From Gordionus sp. m RMFG-2023 (lineage: Eukaryota > Nematomorpha > Gordioida > Chordodea > Parachordodidae), in NCBI RefSeq assembly GCF_954871325.1, contig NC_088775.1:60675561-60739560 (forward strand): DNA of 64,000 nucleotides, written 5' to 3'. Position numbers and translations under genes: made by a program. Positions 26,567 through 39,300 of this stretch are shown here, one piece after another. A model generated the notes under the pieces. The model saw only the letters and a list, made by a program, of their open reading frames with translations, did no database searches and was not told the DNA's origin. Within the stretch, counting starts at the first letter, position 1. Each line of letters starts with the position of its first letter.

Positions 26567-26909
26567 TATGTTAACGGCAATGTGTGTTAACTTTAAATCA
26601 TTTTTTGAACGCATCTTTTAAAATTTAAAAATCTGATCTTACCGGAAATGTATTCCAGCATGTTTAGAATACCTACCTTATTATTTTCATACAATTTTGC
26701 CTTGAAATTTTGATTATATTGGTTTTTGCATAGAGTTTTTATATAAATTATAATGACTCAAAATTTAATAATAAAATTGTCTAAAATTCATAAGATAGGT
26801 ATTCTAAACATGCTGAAATACATTTATTGTAAAATCAGATTTTTAAATTTATAAAAAACGCCTCAAAAATGATTTAAAGTTGAAAAAATAACACATCGCC
26901 TCTAACATA
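26567..26909. mobile_element. Palindromic MITE, 343 bp, probable TA target
   Basis: Two arms of about 150 bp are inverted copies: TATGTTAACGGCAATGTGTG opens the left arm and the inverse of TATGTTAGAGGCGATGTG closes the right. Inner landmarks, AGCATGTTTAGAATACCTA in both arms, pair perfectly. The ends start at a TA, fitting a Tc1/mariner-type target. No coding sequence. Confidence 0.75.
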
Positions 26910-27250
26910 TATAGAGAAATCTATTTTTTATAATTTACCTTATAGATAAAGTGACTAACGATTACTTTAATTTCAAATTATAAAACAAATACAAATTTGC
27001 ACCATGCAATTAAAATATTTCCACTATTCTCTTTTGTCCAATTAAATCAATAGGAAAATTATTTTTTTTATAGTTGATTGAAAACACTTGTATACTCTAA
27101 CTTCAGTAGCTGCCACCTTCAAATCACTAAATACAGAAATATATGAAATGGTGACTGATTGATCAATCAAAATTGATTGTTAATAATTTAAAACAGTTGA
27201 AATATCAAAAGGTTCAAACCGGTTCACATACTTTTTAGATAGGTTTGAGT

Positions 27251-29926
27251 CAGGGTTGTGCATTTGACCGGTCAAATACGGTCAAATTCAAATAAATGTT
27301 TTTTACACCAATATTAACTTTATTTTGCATTTATATAATATTATAATAAATCTATGTATAATAATAAATATCATAATATTTTTTAATTCATTCTATAGTC
27401 AATGTTTCACCCTCCATGGCAGAGTCTTGTTCCGATTCAATATCATTATTTTCTTTAATATTTTTAATCAATCTTAAATTATGATACACTCTTACTAATT
27501 TTCCTGCTGTAGAAGTTTTTAATCTATTTCTGTTTTTCGTGTTAATATTGCCCCAAACCGACCAATTTCTTTCAGAAGAAGAAGTCGAACTAGGAAATGT
27601 TAGTAAAATATTAGCGATTCTTTTAATGGGCAAGGTGGGCAAAATGCATTCCACCAACTTGAGGCCGAAATTTGATTGTTTCTTATGGAAGTTACAACTT
27701 TCCACATATTATGGCTATTAAATATACCGCTTTTGCTTCTGAAATTTACTATATCAAAATATTTTGATTATCACCACCTTGTAAAATACCCAATTCTTGT
27801 ATTATATTACATGCTTCATCAAATTCAGTATTAGTAAGATGCTCCCCTTGATATTGGGGGTCCAATAAATAAGCAGCATTGTGAGCACATGTATTTAGAT
27901 CAGTTTTTCTCTTTTCAAACATAACCTTAATTTTTTTTTCTTGAGATGGAGAAAATATAGAATCATGGCATGATTGTATTATGTGTTTTTCCAAATTAAG
28001 CATCTCGTTTTTTACTTGGGCTAAAGTACATTTATCCCCTTGCACTTTCAACAATGAGGTAGCAAAAGGTTGGAGTATAGCTAAAAAAATTTAATTTTTC
28101 GTCCAAAATTCTTCGTTTAATATATTATTGGTAATTTCTATGGGACAAATATCACAAACATCTTCTTCAACAACTGATGCTTTTAGAGCTTTCTTGCATA
28201 TTTGAATTTGCTCCATACATTTTATTGACGATGCCCATCTTGTTTGGCTAATTGTACTTAATGTAGATGGTATGCCATGAAGATTCTTATTACGGGAAAA
28301 TACTGCAGCTGGTATGTGTTTATTCTTGAAAAATTTAACAATTTTTTTAATTATTGAAATATGGTCACTGAAGGCGTTTAATCGTTCAAAATCGTAAAAG
28401 AATAACTGCAATGTATGCGCTGCACAACCATAACATTGTATATGATTATAAATAGATTCAGATTTTAGAATTCTCCAGGCTGCTTTCATGTTAGCGGCAT
28501 TATCAGTAACTAAAGAATATACTTTTACCGGATTCAATTCATGAATTACATTTTTAAATTCCTGGGCAATATAATCTGCCGTATGGCGATTTTCCTCAGT
28601 ATTTAGAAATTTGTAGAACACTGGAACAGGCGTCATCACCATAAATTAATAATACTCTCGTTTCTAATGTTGCTCCAGCCATCTGATACAATTGATAAGT
28701 AAGGAGCTTTATCTATTATATCTGCAACTCTCACCTCCATATCACCTGACGCTTTGTCTAGAAGATATCCAGCCAGCTGCCTTCTCCCGGGTAATGTGTA
28801 AATAGGACGTATTTTTTTTAAAAATTCTTGGATGTAGGGATTTTCAGTGACGTGGAAAGGTAAATTGCTCGCATATACAGCCTTTGCAAACAATTGATCC
28901 AGCTCATTTTTTTCTTTGGGATTAATTCTATCTATGAAACCGGTTATACAAGATTGAGATTTATATTTAATCGTCTTGCTTGTAGATTGATTAGAAATAA
29001 TGGAATCAAATTCTCCTGAGTCACAAGACAAAATATTGTTCATTTGATAATCATTCTCACTAATTTCACCCAATTCTTCATTAGAGTTAGACTTAGAAGT
29101 ATTACAAATTACATTTGTGATATTTTTTGTAGAGGTTGATATTTTGGAATTTGAATAAAATTTTTCCTTAATTATAACAGGGCACATAGTACAGCTGCTT
29201 AATAAATGTTTGACCATTCTATCAACGTGGGTGATATAGGACATCTTGCAAAACTTGCACACCGCTTTAACTGATTTACCATCGCGTACTTCTTGAAAAT
29301 GTTTCCAAACATGATGCTTTGGTTTGACCATAATCCCTAATATATTAAAATTTAACAAAAAATGATTTTGATTATTGTAAAGTTAATCAATCTTAACTAT
29401 TTTATAATTATCGACCAATTATTCCAATAATTTCTTAATATTATAAATATAATATAATATATATAACTTTTTACCAGAATTGAATAATATTCCGTAAATC
29501 TGACCAGAACAATTAAAATGAAAATTAATTTTAAAAACCAAATATAGCAAGTGTAATTAAAACAAATGAGAATTAATATAATTTATACTCGGCTAAATAT
29601 TAAATAAAATTTAAATTTATTAAAAAATAAGAATGAAAAAATTATATTATGATTATAATAAATCGGGTATTTTTATTTTTTTTAAGAAAAATGAATTGAA
29701 AAAAATAAAGAAGGCGAGAAACGGCAATGATTAGGCAAAAATTCTTTTGTTTTTAACAATTCATGATACAAATAATTTTTTAAATAATTGTAACCTAATA
29801 AGATTGATAAACATGCTTTTAATGCATACTAGTTAATTATATCAAAATATTTATTCGCCATTAATATTTTAGAGTATTTGACCGGTCAAATACTCCTCCG
29901 GTCAATTGACCGACATGCCAACCCTG
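27251..29926 (-). mobile_element. hAT transposon with perfect ends, BED-finger transposase
   Basis: The classical hAT terminus CAGGGTTG opens both ends (CAGGGTTGTGCATTTGACC on the left; CAGGGTTGGCATGTCGGTCA on the right, read inward). A perfect 8-bp duplication GTTTGAGT lies at 27243-27250 and 29927-29934. Subterminal TTTGACCGGTCAAAT palindromes occur at both ends and may be transposase-binding sites. At 2676 bp it is the size expected for a complete copy. The single transposase gene on the minus strand is broken in a few places, so it looks recently inactivated. Confidence 0.9.
27388..29331 (-). pseudogene. hAT transposase with BED zinc finger, few disruptions
   Basis: Nuclear DNA transposase, minus strand, likely start MVKPKHHVWKHF at 29331. 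An N-terminal BED finger (W9, C33, C36 and a later histidine pair) is followed by a conserved FHVTENPYIQEFLKKIRP block, SIVSDGWSNIRNESI (the DxW region), VTDNAANMKAAW, YGCAAHTLQL, and a C-terminal hATC segment, LLTFPSSTSSSERNWSVWG. Visible defects are a one-base frame change near 28640, an in-frame stop near 28090 and a frame change near 27710-27750. Otherwise the domain order is complete. It is unrelated in sequence to the hAT at 18922-25275. Confidence 0.85.
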
Positions 29927-29985
29927 GTTTGAGTAACAAAAAATTAACGTTTCTGGTTTGGCTTAGTAAGTAATGGGCAGAATCG

Positions 29986-32290
29986 CTTAAATTTAACCAT
30001 TTTCGATTTTCTTTGAGTTGAAATTTTTAGGGCTTGATATTTTTTCTTGTTCTATAACAATTGTTTATTTTCTTAATCTTTTTGTGATTTTAAACCTACA
30101 ATAAATAAATTAAACGTGGCAATCTTTAAAATTTAAAATGATAAGGTTCAAATAAATAAAATAAAGTTCGCTCCTCATCGTGGCAAGTCCCGATGGTGTA
30201 AATATAAATATTTAATTTGGGTTTTTTATCTTTAATTTTGTGACAATTTCCTAAAAAAAATATTGTTTATATATTTTTTTTAATTATATAATTTAGAGCC
30301 AGGTAAACTTGTTTTAAAATTTAGTTCTGATCGGACTCTGGCCTCGAAAGAAGAGTTTTAAATTACTTTGTTTTCCTAATGTTTTTATGAAATTTATTTT
30401 CAAAAATAACCACAAATCCAACATTACCTTTTTCTCTTCCCTAGATTCTCTGTGCTGCTTTCTAGATATTAGGGGTATGCCGATCCCAAATGTGATATAA
30501 ATAATCCATATTTCCTATGCAAAAAATTGATTTATGCATTTAATTTAATTTTAATATTTTCATTTCTACGATTAAGACGAATTTTAATTTTTTTTATTTT
30601 GAACAGAATATATGTTGGTATGAATATCAAAATAGTTATATTTATATATAAAATATAATTGGAGCCTTTGGTTTAATAATTGAATAGATTATTTCTACCA
30701 TTATCAGAGGTGATGGCATAAATTTGCTCTACAGAAATATTATAAGTTTTTTCTGGAATTGTAAAGGAGATAAAGATGATAGATGTGGAAAAATTTTAAA
30801 TCCTTTAGGCGTTTTAAATAAAATATTAATTTTTAATTAATATTAATTGAAAATATATTAATAAAATTAAAAACACAATATTTTAAAACTTATTGAACTC
30901 GAACCGAACCCGTTTATATATTTTTTAAGTTCGGGTCTAAGATAAATAATTAAAGAAGGTTCTGTTCTAGTTCACCAAAAAAGATAGGTTTGACGGGTTT
31001 AGTTTCAATTACTGATAAAATTAATTTTTTACTTTATGTACCTATTTTAATAATCATAAAAATATTTTTATAAGCGCATGAAATGCAACAATCGAAAAAA
31101 TTATTAACAGGCTACTTCTTTTATAAAAACTAATAAATATTACAGTCATAGTTGTTAAAATTATTTTTTAAATAAATCTAAATATAATTACATCGTCTAA
31201 AATATGGATATAAATACAGATACATTACTACAAATGTATCAAGATACAGATACAGTGAGGTGCTTTGTGCTTATAGGCAAGATCATCTCCGTAATCGATA
31301 AATGATCATTTTTCTAACTTAATCTTAATTCAATTTTTATCTATCAATTTCAAAAAATTTAATGAGTCTATAACCTAATGTTAAATTCAAGTTTGAAATC
31401 AGTTTTAGATTGAGATTTGACCTCGCTGCCAACGACCGAACTTGAGCTAGACCTGGTATATATCCCGCTTTAAGTTGTGCCGTCCCGCTAAAAGAATTTT
31501 TGTCTCGCGGAAAAAATGAGACTAAATGTCCATGTTTAAATTCTTACAATCCCGCAAAAATGTTAAAGATGCCAATTTTTGGAAATTTTAATATATTATA
31601 TAATATTAGCTAAAAATGTTATTAAATTTCTCATATTTTTTTTACCTCTTATTTTTCAAAGTAAAAAAACCCTGATGTGAACAGATATATTCCAAATATT
31701 CTATTAATCTAAGTAGAATTCATATAAAATTTAACGCATAGACTGAATCTAGATAAATTAAGGAATTATTTCTGCCAGCCGACTATAACTGCAGCTAAAA
31801 AGTGCATAAAACCAGAAGGCTGTAAATGCAGCAACAATGTGCATTGAATCAGTGACTATGAGTGTTACAAATATAATCAACAGATTAACGAATAAAGTAA
31901 AGAAGCTAAAAAAAAAATTTATTACAGATATGTATGTTGCGAATGAATAAATCTTATAAAGAGCATACCTACGAAAAAGTGCAAATTTTCTAGCTTTTGA
32001 AAAAAACTTATTTTATTATATCCGCCAATTTTAAAAATATATTATAAGATAAATTAGCCTAAGACTGTATGTGGTCATTTGGGTAAAATGATTTTAAAAA
32101 AGTAATTATAATCACATATTAGCAGTAATGTAAGACATGATGAGCAAAATATTCGTTCTGACAGACAAATCCGAAGCATATAAAAATATCCCGTTATTAT
32201 TTTTCAGAAATAATGATTTTTTCATTAAAATAACGGGTAAATTTTTCAATTCTCCAAACCTTAAACAAATGTATATATACTACTAGATTG
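29986..32290. other. AT-rich stretch with small repeat fragments
   Basis: No gene recognised. A fragment at about 30470-30600 (GGGGTATGCCGATCCCAAAT and following TTTATGCATTTAATTTAAT) is related to the BED-bearing MITE family at 57976 and 63198. A GAACCGAACCCG block near 30900 resembles hAT subterminal repeats. Confidence 0.4.
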
Positions 32291-32480
32291 GCGATTCCTT
32301 CATTAAATGCATTTAAAAGTCTATATGCTGAGGAGTCAGCTGTAGCGCGATTTTTAGTTCGTCGATTAAATGACTTTGATATGCATTCATATAATGATAA
32401 ATAAAGACTTCAAACTACATACCATAAAATAGCGCCACAGCTGACTCCTATGTATGGATACATTTAATTAATGAATCGGA
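32291..32480. repeat. Fold-back MITE, about 190 bp
   Basis: The left arm (CGATTCCTTCATTAAATGC ... GGAGTCAGCTGTAGCGC) and the inverse of the right arm (CGATTCATTAATTAAATG ... GGAGTCAGCTGTGGCGC) pair over roughly 55 bp with a short loop. No coding sequence. A transcript could form a long hairpin. Confidence 0.65.
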
Positions 32481-32484
32481 AAAG

Positions 32485-35089
32485 CTGTAATTTTATAGCC
32501 ACAGAGCCCATTTGTGGCTTAATGAATATATCATGAAAAATTAAATCGTTCTTATCTTTCAATTTATTCGAACCCGAATTAATGGCCGAAAAATCATGAA
32601 TTGCCTGGAGCCACGAAGTTAAGTTTCAAAGAAATGTAACTGATAAAAAATGGATCATCGAATAATTGATTTTTTTTTAAATTTTGATTTTAAAAATATG
32701 ACTAATATTGAAATGAATATGTATAAATTTGTAATTTATTTAGAATTCAATTAAAGTTTGATAAATTTATATTTGAAATTTTTTGGCACAAACACGTTAT
32801 ATAAAATGTGATAACGTTTGCCCCGATTTGAACCCCCCCCCCCCGCTTCGGAGGTAAAAGCTCCCCATGCACCCTCACGCATATTATAAAATAACATTAA
32901 CATATTTATTATCGCATCACATCATACCGCGAAATTTTTCCACCCTGCGAAAACAATATCGCTAATCCATTACAACGAATACATTGTCGCCAGTGGTGTA
33001 ATGCTTAAAAACTTGGTGGGGGTAGGGGGCTGCTATTTTTTATTTATCAAAAATATGATATATTTTTTTATTACGAAATATGAATATATTTTATTAATAA
33101 TTTAACAAATTTAATACCACCGATATCTATACAAATTAAAATATATATATAAATATGAATTTAAAAAAATTTCCATAAATCTTTCATTTCGCTTTTTTGG
33201 GTTGTATTTTTCTTTAAAAAATTTCACCCGCCCATGATAATTCCTTTTCGATATTTTCTTACTTGGATCTGGAATCGATTCCGATATTGAAGGTCCATTA
33301 TGCACATCTAAATATCCACACAGCTAATGAATTTTTATAATTTTTCACTAGGAATATCTTCATCGATATATAGTCGAACTCGAAAAGCCCATAATATTCA
33401 TTTATTAAAATCTTTGGCAGATCCCTTTTATTTAGTTTCACCTAATTACGCGTCTAGGTTAGGCCAATATTTTTCTAAGTAGAGTATATATCAGATTAAA
33501 ATTTATTCAAGTCATTTTACTCTCGTTTTAAAAGTTATCAAATTATACGGGACTACATGATGTTTTTTAGAGAAATTATAAATTGGTCAATTTTTAATAT
33601 TATAAGTTTTGTATATTTTTTAATTTTTTTAAATAAGAGTGGATTTTTGAATCGAGCAATATATGTAAATAGTTACCTGCATACAACGTCTACACGAGAG
33701 GGGAGTAGGTATAAAAATAATGAAGTATATTTAAAAATAAAACTTTAGTTCTCTATTTTCTATGTGGCTATAAAAAAATATGAAAAAGATATTTGAAAAT
33801 TTTTATAACAATATTATACAAATTTAACACTTTTAAAAAAGATGAAATTTTCTGGCTTGGGGTGGGGGCGGTAATCAGGGGTGTACTGTAAGGGTCACTA
33901 AGCCATACCCCACAATACACCCCTGATTATCGCGGAAATATTGGCGATGCATTACAGCGCAATTAATACCGTGAATGCAATAGTGATTTATTTATATTTG
34001 ACAAAGGGTTAATATAATTTATATAAAGTATTAAAATTCCAATGCTATTTGTATATTTTTCTACATTATAATAAAGAGTTCATCAATTAACATATTTCTA
34101 TTTTTTAAATATTACGGAAACTATTTTTTTTTATTTTTTGGTAATTCAGACCCATTATTTTTTTTTCACCGGGTGTCTTTTTAATTAAGAAATTCTTTCA
34201 ATTTTACGGCTATATTAGAGACCCAGCCATATTTATACTTATATATTTTAGGTATTATTCCGCGGCATCGCTTTATGGAGGCTTCCTAAAATATTTTTTA
34301 TTTGACCAAGACTGGTTTCATTGAATTTAATATAATTAATTATTTTTAAAATATGCGAATCGATTTAAGATTTTTATCTTGCATTAATATCCAAAATTTA
34401 TTCTCCACAAAGTTTACATTGCATTTGCAATAAAATAAATATTTATACCTTAAAGGCGGAACTAATTTTTTTGTTGCCTTAAATTAATATCTTCATTTTT
34501 TTTAGCTTATACGAAAAAAAATGTTTTAGTTATTATCTCTCGTATACTTATGTCTTTTTGTAAGAAATATATTTTTATTCGATAATTTTTGGAATTGGTT
34601 GGTCCACGTGGTTTAAAAACTGGCGCATATTTAGTAAGAAAGGATTTGGAGATCTCGCCATATTATTCCAATAAAGTATAATAAAAAAAATCGGGCTAGG
34701 CTTAAAAAATTATTGACAGAAAATATATTTTTTCCACTAATATTTATTGCTATTTCATTTAACTTCAGAAGTATATTTCGGGCTATTTAAAAAATCTGGC
34801 TAGGCTGAGTTTAGAGCTCTGCAAATTCATTTATTTCGGCCCAAATTAGAATTTTAATTTTAAGCCCGGTGTAAGATTATGACATAAATACCCATTTTGA
34901 TGGGAATACTTTAAATAATAGCGTCTTAATATATGTTTTTGTTTAATTTTTTATTTAAACCATTAAAATTATTATTCCATTTTTTTTTAAATGAACGCCT
35001 TTTTATTATATTATAGTTTATGATTGAAATATAGTTATATCTTTCACGTTTTATGGTATTTATTCAAAATATCTCATTATTCAATTTGG
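32485..35089. other. AT-rich stretch with hAT-like end fragments
   Basis: A possible hAT end, CAGTGGTGTAATGC, lies at 32992 followed by a GGTGGGGGTAGGGGG tract; no partner end was found. A Lys/Arg-rich minus-strand frame (33111-33305) is unrecognised and may be transposon debris. A small inverted pair, TAATCAGGGGTGTA / TACACCCCTGATTA, sits at 33872-33885 and 33916-33929. GGGCTAGG / GGCCC words near 34690-34870 look like decayed hAT subterminal sequence. A run of 12 C is at 32833-32844. Confidence 0.4.
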
Positions 35090-35855
35090 GCAGTTGAAGT
35101 GAAGACAAATGTCCTGGTTAGTCCCTTTGATAGCAACTGAATTAGAACAAGTTTTATTTAAAAAAATCCGTTTAATGAAATTAATTTAATTTAATACAAA
35201 AATTAAGTTATACCAACAATAAAAATTATTTTATATAAGAGATTCCTTAACAATTTTATACAGGTCCAACAATAAATAAACTTTTTAGTTATCTTCATTG
35301 TAGATATTCCAAAGGTCGCCTCCCACGGCATACAAACATAAATAATATAATCTCTAAAGCTCTTAAAGGTCGAGCATCGAAAATACATTAAAGTTCAATC
35401 ATTTATGCTCAAGCATCAATAGAACACCCGATGGTATAAGCCTAATACCTTGGTGTTCCAGTAGCTTGGGATTACACATGCATCGATTTTTCTGCACAAT
35501 CAACAGAAATGCCTTAGCAAAATCGGCATAAATCTTGAAAATAAACAAATATTCAGACATCACTATCGTTTTTTATCCCACTTTTCACTAAATACTCTTG
35601 GTTTTTTGTGAGAAATTCCTTAAATTTATCACATTATCAGAGAAAATTAAGCCAAATAAATGGCAATCGTAATGAAACCTTTTATTTCAAACAAGCCATT
35701 ACGATATTCATTAAAATAATTACGTTACTGTTCATGGTTACATATAGCGATGCAAGTAAACAGATCTCTTAATTGTTTAAAATATTTATATATATGCGTT
35801 ATATTTTTATAATCGTTAATTGTTTTTTTATATGGCTTTGTTTTAAATTCGTTTT
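35090..35855 (+). pseudogene. LINE relic, C-terminal endonuclease region and 3' UTR
   Basis: The plus-strand translation contains HCRYSKGRLPRHTNINNII, matching HCRFCRGRFPRHTNCNDII of the intact LINE at 36429-39248, then VPVAWDYTCID matching LVWDFTCID, part of the restriction-like endonuclease. The frame is broken by stops and shifts. The downstream non-coding part (to about 35855) aligns with 48408-48700 in inverted orientation. These two relics are closer to each other than to the intact copy, so they form a separate, older family. This one is strongly 5'-truncated. Confidence 0.75.
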
Positions 35856-36349
35856 TTATAATAAAAACAATGAATTAAAATAAAATAATATATAAATATC
35901 AGAGACCTGCAGAGGTACCATTTGCACGGCCCGGCCCGGTTTTAAATTTTTTAGGCCCGGCCCGGATATTTTTAAAAAAAAATTTTTACGGCCCGGCCCG
36001 GATTTAAAAATTTAAGGCCCGGCCCGGAATTTTTTAAAATTATATTCGACCTGGTATATACAAAAATTCACCTATGAGGTATTTTACCATATTTTTCAGC
36101 GAGTATTATCGCTTATTATTTAAAAAATACATGTAAAAAGCTAATATTTTGAGAATATTATATTGAATTTATAAAAATTATAAAACTGTTATTTATAAAA
36201 ATGGATATTTTGAGCATATACTATATTTTTTTGACGGGTAAATTCTCTCTTTATTTCAATAGTTGCTGATATAATATATTATCAAAAGTTTATAGCAAAT
36301 AATAAATTTTTTATATGGTAAAATTAATAAAGGTAAAAAAATATAAAAA

Positions 36350-39300
36350 TATAATTTGCGAAAGGGTAAGGGATAAAAGAATGGAAACTAGGAAAGAGAA
36401 AGGAGAGAGAGAGCATAGACATAGGAGATTATTCAATGGAAGAGATGAAACTTAGGTAGTTAGAGCGAATGATGGCTGTAGCAAGTCTTTGTCGTAAAAA
36501 AAGGGACTCTTTAGGCTGATCGGTTTTTTCCCGAATCCGTTTGCCTAATTCTTTAAAAAAACTTAGAGCTTTGCTAACGAAGGTGGTAAGAGTAGAGCAG
36601 GCGATAGGTATGAATAAGAAAGAGGGGTCTATGGAACTATATTTGATAGTTTTACGAGTTTCTGCTAGAGCGAGGGCATCGACGTTGTGGTTGGATGGTG
36701 CATTTGGGTCAATGCAGGTGAAGTCCCAGACTAGTAGCTGTCCCCTTGACCAAGGAATCAAGGACATTCCATCAGGACGTTTTCCGTCGGATCTAAAAAT
36801 GCCGGTCGGTTCAAGTCTTGATGGAATGCCTGCGGATTTGAGAGCGCGCAATATGATGTCATTGCAATTGGTGTGCCGTGGAAAACGGCCTCGGCAAAAG
36901 CGGCAATGGAGGCAATGTCTGCCCTTGCGATCGACGCTGGTTTCGCAATGTTTGCATTGGTACGGTAGAACAATTTCGCAATTGAGCCGTAATCCAATAG
37001 CAAATCTTAGCTCGTCAGCGGTCAGCAATAAGTCGAGGTTGTTGGAGGGTATAGTTTCCAGAAACTCGTAACCCGATCCTTGGTTTAATTGGTGAAAGAC
37101 TGTGAGATCGTCGTCATGAAGGCTCGATTTTAGGTAAGCGACGGAGCCTTCGTTGAGTGGAGTATCCCAGTCTCTCTGTAAACAGGAGGAGGGTCGAGGA
37201 GTGTTTGGGACAACGGAATTGTCCCAAATGGTCTGGGCTTCAGCTAATAATGGGTCAGGAAAGTGAGTAAGCTGGCTAATGTGTGAGTCAGATGAGAGGC
37301 GGGAGGCGATGAATCCACTGATGGAAAGAGTTAAAGGTGAGCGTAAGCCGATGCCCCCGAGCTTGCATGGAAGTGATGCTTGTAGCCATGAATTATGGTT
37401 GAAACGAAGATTAAGGATCTCTTCGGCAAGAGATTTGACGGAAGTTTCAAATGATTTTAGTGAGTCGGGAAATTTAAAGATTGAGGTGGATCGAAGAGCG
37501 TAAAGAATTTTGGGAATGTAGTAAAAGTTTTTGAGGAGAAAAAAAGCTTGATGGCGGGGGAGAAATTTAGAGATGTTTTTGAAGTGAAGTAAGCTGGATG
37601 ATGCGTTAGAGAAGAAGTGATTAATGGATTGCAAGCCACCGACAGGTGAGCCGAGATGAGTGAGGGATGATAGTTCGGTTGTAAGGAAGTTATGGGTGAA
37701 TGGGATGGAACAATGAAGTGGACATATTTCGGTTTTTTGTTCGTTAAGTGAAAGTCCAATTGCGGCGGAATGTGTATTAATGATGGCGAGGGCCTTGGCG
37801 ACCTCGTGAGGGGAGCCGCAGAACATTCCGTCGTCGATGTACCAAGTGTGGAGTGGAAGATTGCAGTTGGTAGAAATGTTTTTGACCATTTCGTTGATTC
37901 CAATGCAGAAAAGTATCGAGCCTAGAGGATCGCCTTGCTGGATCCCTTCAGATGATGAAAGTAAGTAGTTGTTGAATTGGAGATGAGATGGCTTGGAATA
38001 GCAGGAGTGGAAAAATTGGGAGAAGGTGGGAAATGAGTGGTATATTTGTGGAAGAAAGTGGGAACGGCGAATGGAGTTGAAGGCGTTAGAAAAATCAATT
38101 TTGACGAGGATTTCGTCACTAGGGTTGGTTTGGAGATGGATGCGAGTAGCGTGTGTGGCTATTTCGCAACCTCCCTGGATGCCAATACCGAGTTGATGGG
38201 GTGCTAAAATTAAGGCTGCGTTGTCCTTAATTTTGGAAGCTATGAGTTTAGCAACGAGGCGACGGAATACGGTCCCGATTGCTATCGGCCGGATGTCCTT
38301 GTTCGGCTTTTCGAGTGCGATTAATTTAGCGCCGAACAGGAGTGGCCTGATGGATTCGGGAACAGGTCCATGAGCAATTTTGTTGCAGAATGTTGTTAGA
38401 TTCTGTAAAATAGGGACCTGGCTGACTATGAGGGGGGATGTAAGGTCCTGGAGGAAGATGGGGCGAAGCCCATCATACCCGGGCGAGGAGTCGTGATGAA
38501 AGGATAGGATACTTTTGCGCACCTCGACGGGGGTGAAATTAGTGGGAAATATGTTGGGCGGAGGAGGAGGTATGAGGTCACCTCCAGGAGGGTGCTTAAG
38601 TTTAAGTTTGTTGTAGCTCTCCTCATTACTGGTTGCAATTGAGTCGTCAGATGCTAGTAAGCGGAGAGCAGATTTGATGTTTAGATTGTTTATTTTGTTA
38701 GAAATTATCTTAGCCTTTAATTGGAGGCTGGAAAGTTTTTTAGAATTATGAGGAGAAAAAGTGGATGTGAGGGTGAGGGGGTGTATGGTTGCGTCTTTAA
38801 TTTGTTGGGTTAAAGATTTGTGAATCTCAGGATTGGGAGGTTGGAGAGTCGTGAAAGAAAATGAAAAAAGTTTGAGCCAATGATCTAGAGAGGAAAAGTT
38901 ATTTATTAGTGAATGAAGACAGGTAGAGAGAGCTTTGGCTACTTGTATTCTAGAGCCTTTGGGAATTCTAGAAATAATGGGAGGTTTGTCGGATTTTAGA
39001 AAGTTAATGATGTCGACGTGAGTGGTAGGTGGGAGGGGAATGAATGTGTCTGATGTGGTTGGTATGTGGGCGTTATTGGGTGAGGTGGAAGTATAACTGT
39101 GAGTAGAAAAAATGGAGAGGGGATTTTGGAAGGGAGGGGAAGGACGCTTTCCAGACTCAGGACAAGCACTGCCTTTGGATTTGTGCTTGGTGAAAAGGCC
39201 GGATTTGGTGATTTTTATGTTTTTGGAGCACGTGGGGCAGCGTTCCATTGTGTGGATAAAGAAAGGTTGTGAATAATTGTGTTGAGAATGGGGATGTGAC

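Larger units (their letters stand above)
26411..29985. mobile_element. Probable MITE of the 9418-9985 family, spread apart by two insertions
   Basis: The left part (AAGGGATCCAAACC, then GGTCCAGGTTTTGGTTCAG) aligns with the left end of the 9418-9985 MITE. Sequence after the nested hAT (about 29935-29980, TTCTGGTTTGGCTTAGTAA) resembles that family's right end. Between them lie a fold-back MITE (26567-26909) and a hAT (27251-29926). No target duplication for the outer element could be confirmed, so the link between the two halves is an inference. Confidence 0.35.

Noticed and set aside
33111-33305. Lys/Arg-rich 64-codon minus-strand frame as a possible nuclear protein
   Set aside because: Too short, no domain; a nearby hAT-like end (32992) suggests transposon debris, but even this could not be shown.
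36541-38638. Several 70-176 codon frames on both strands within the LINE
   Set aside because: They are shadows in other frames of the G+C-richer 939-codon reading frame; none has a recognisable domain.
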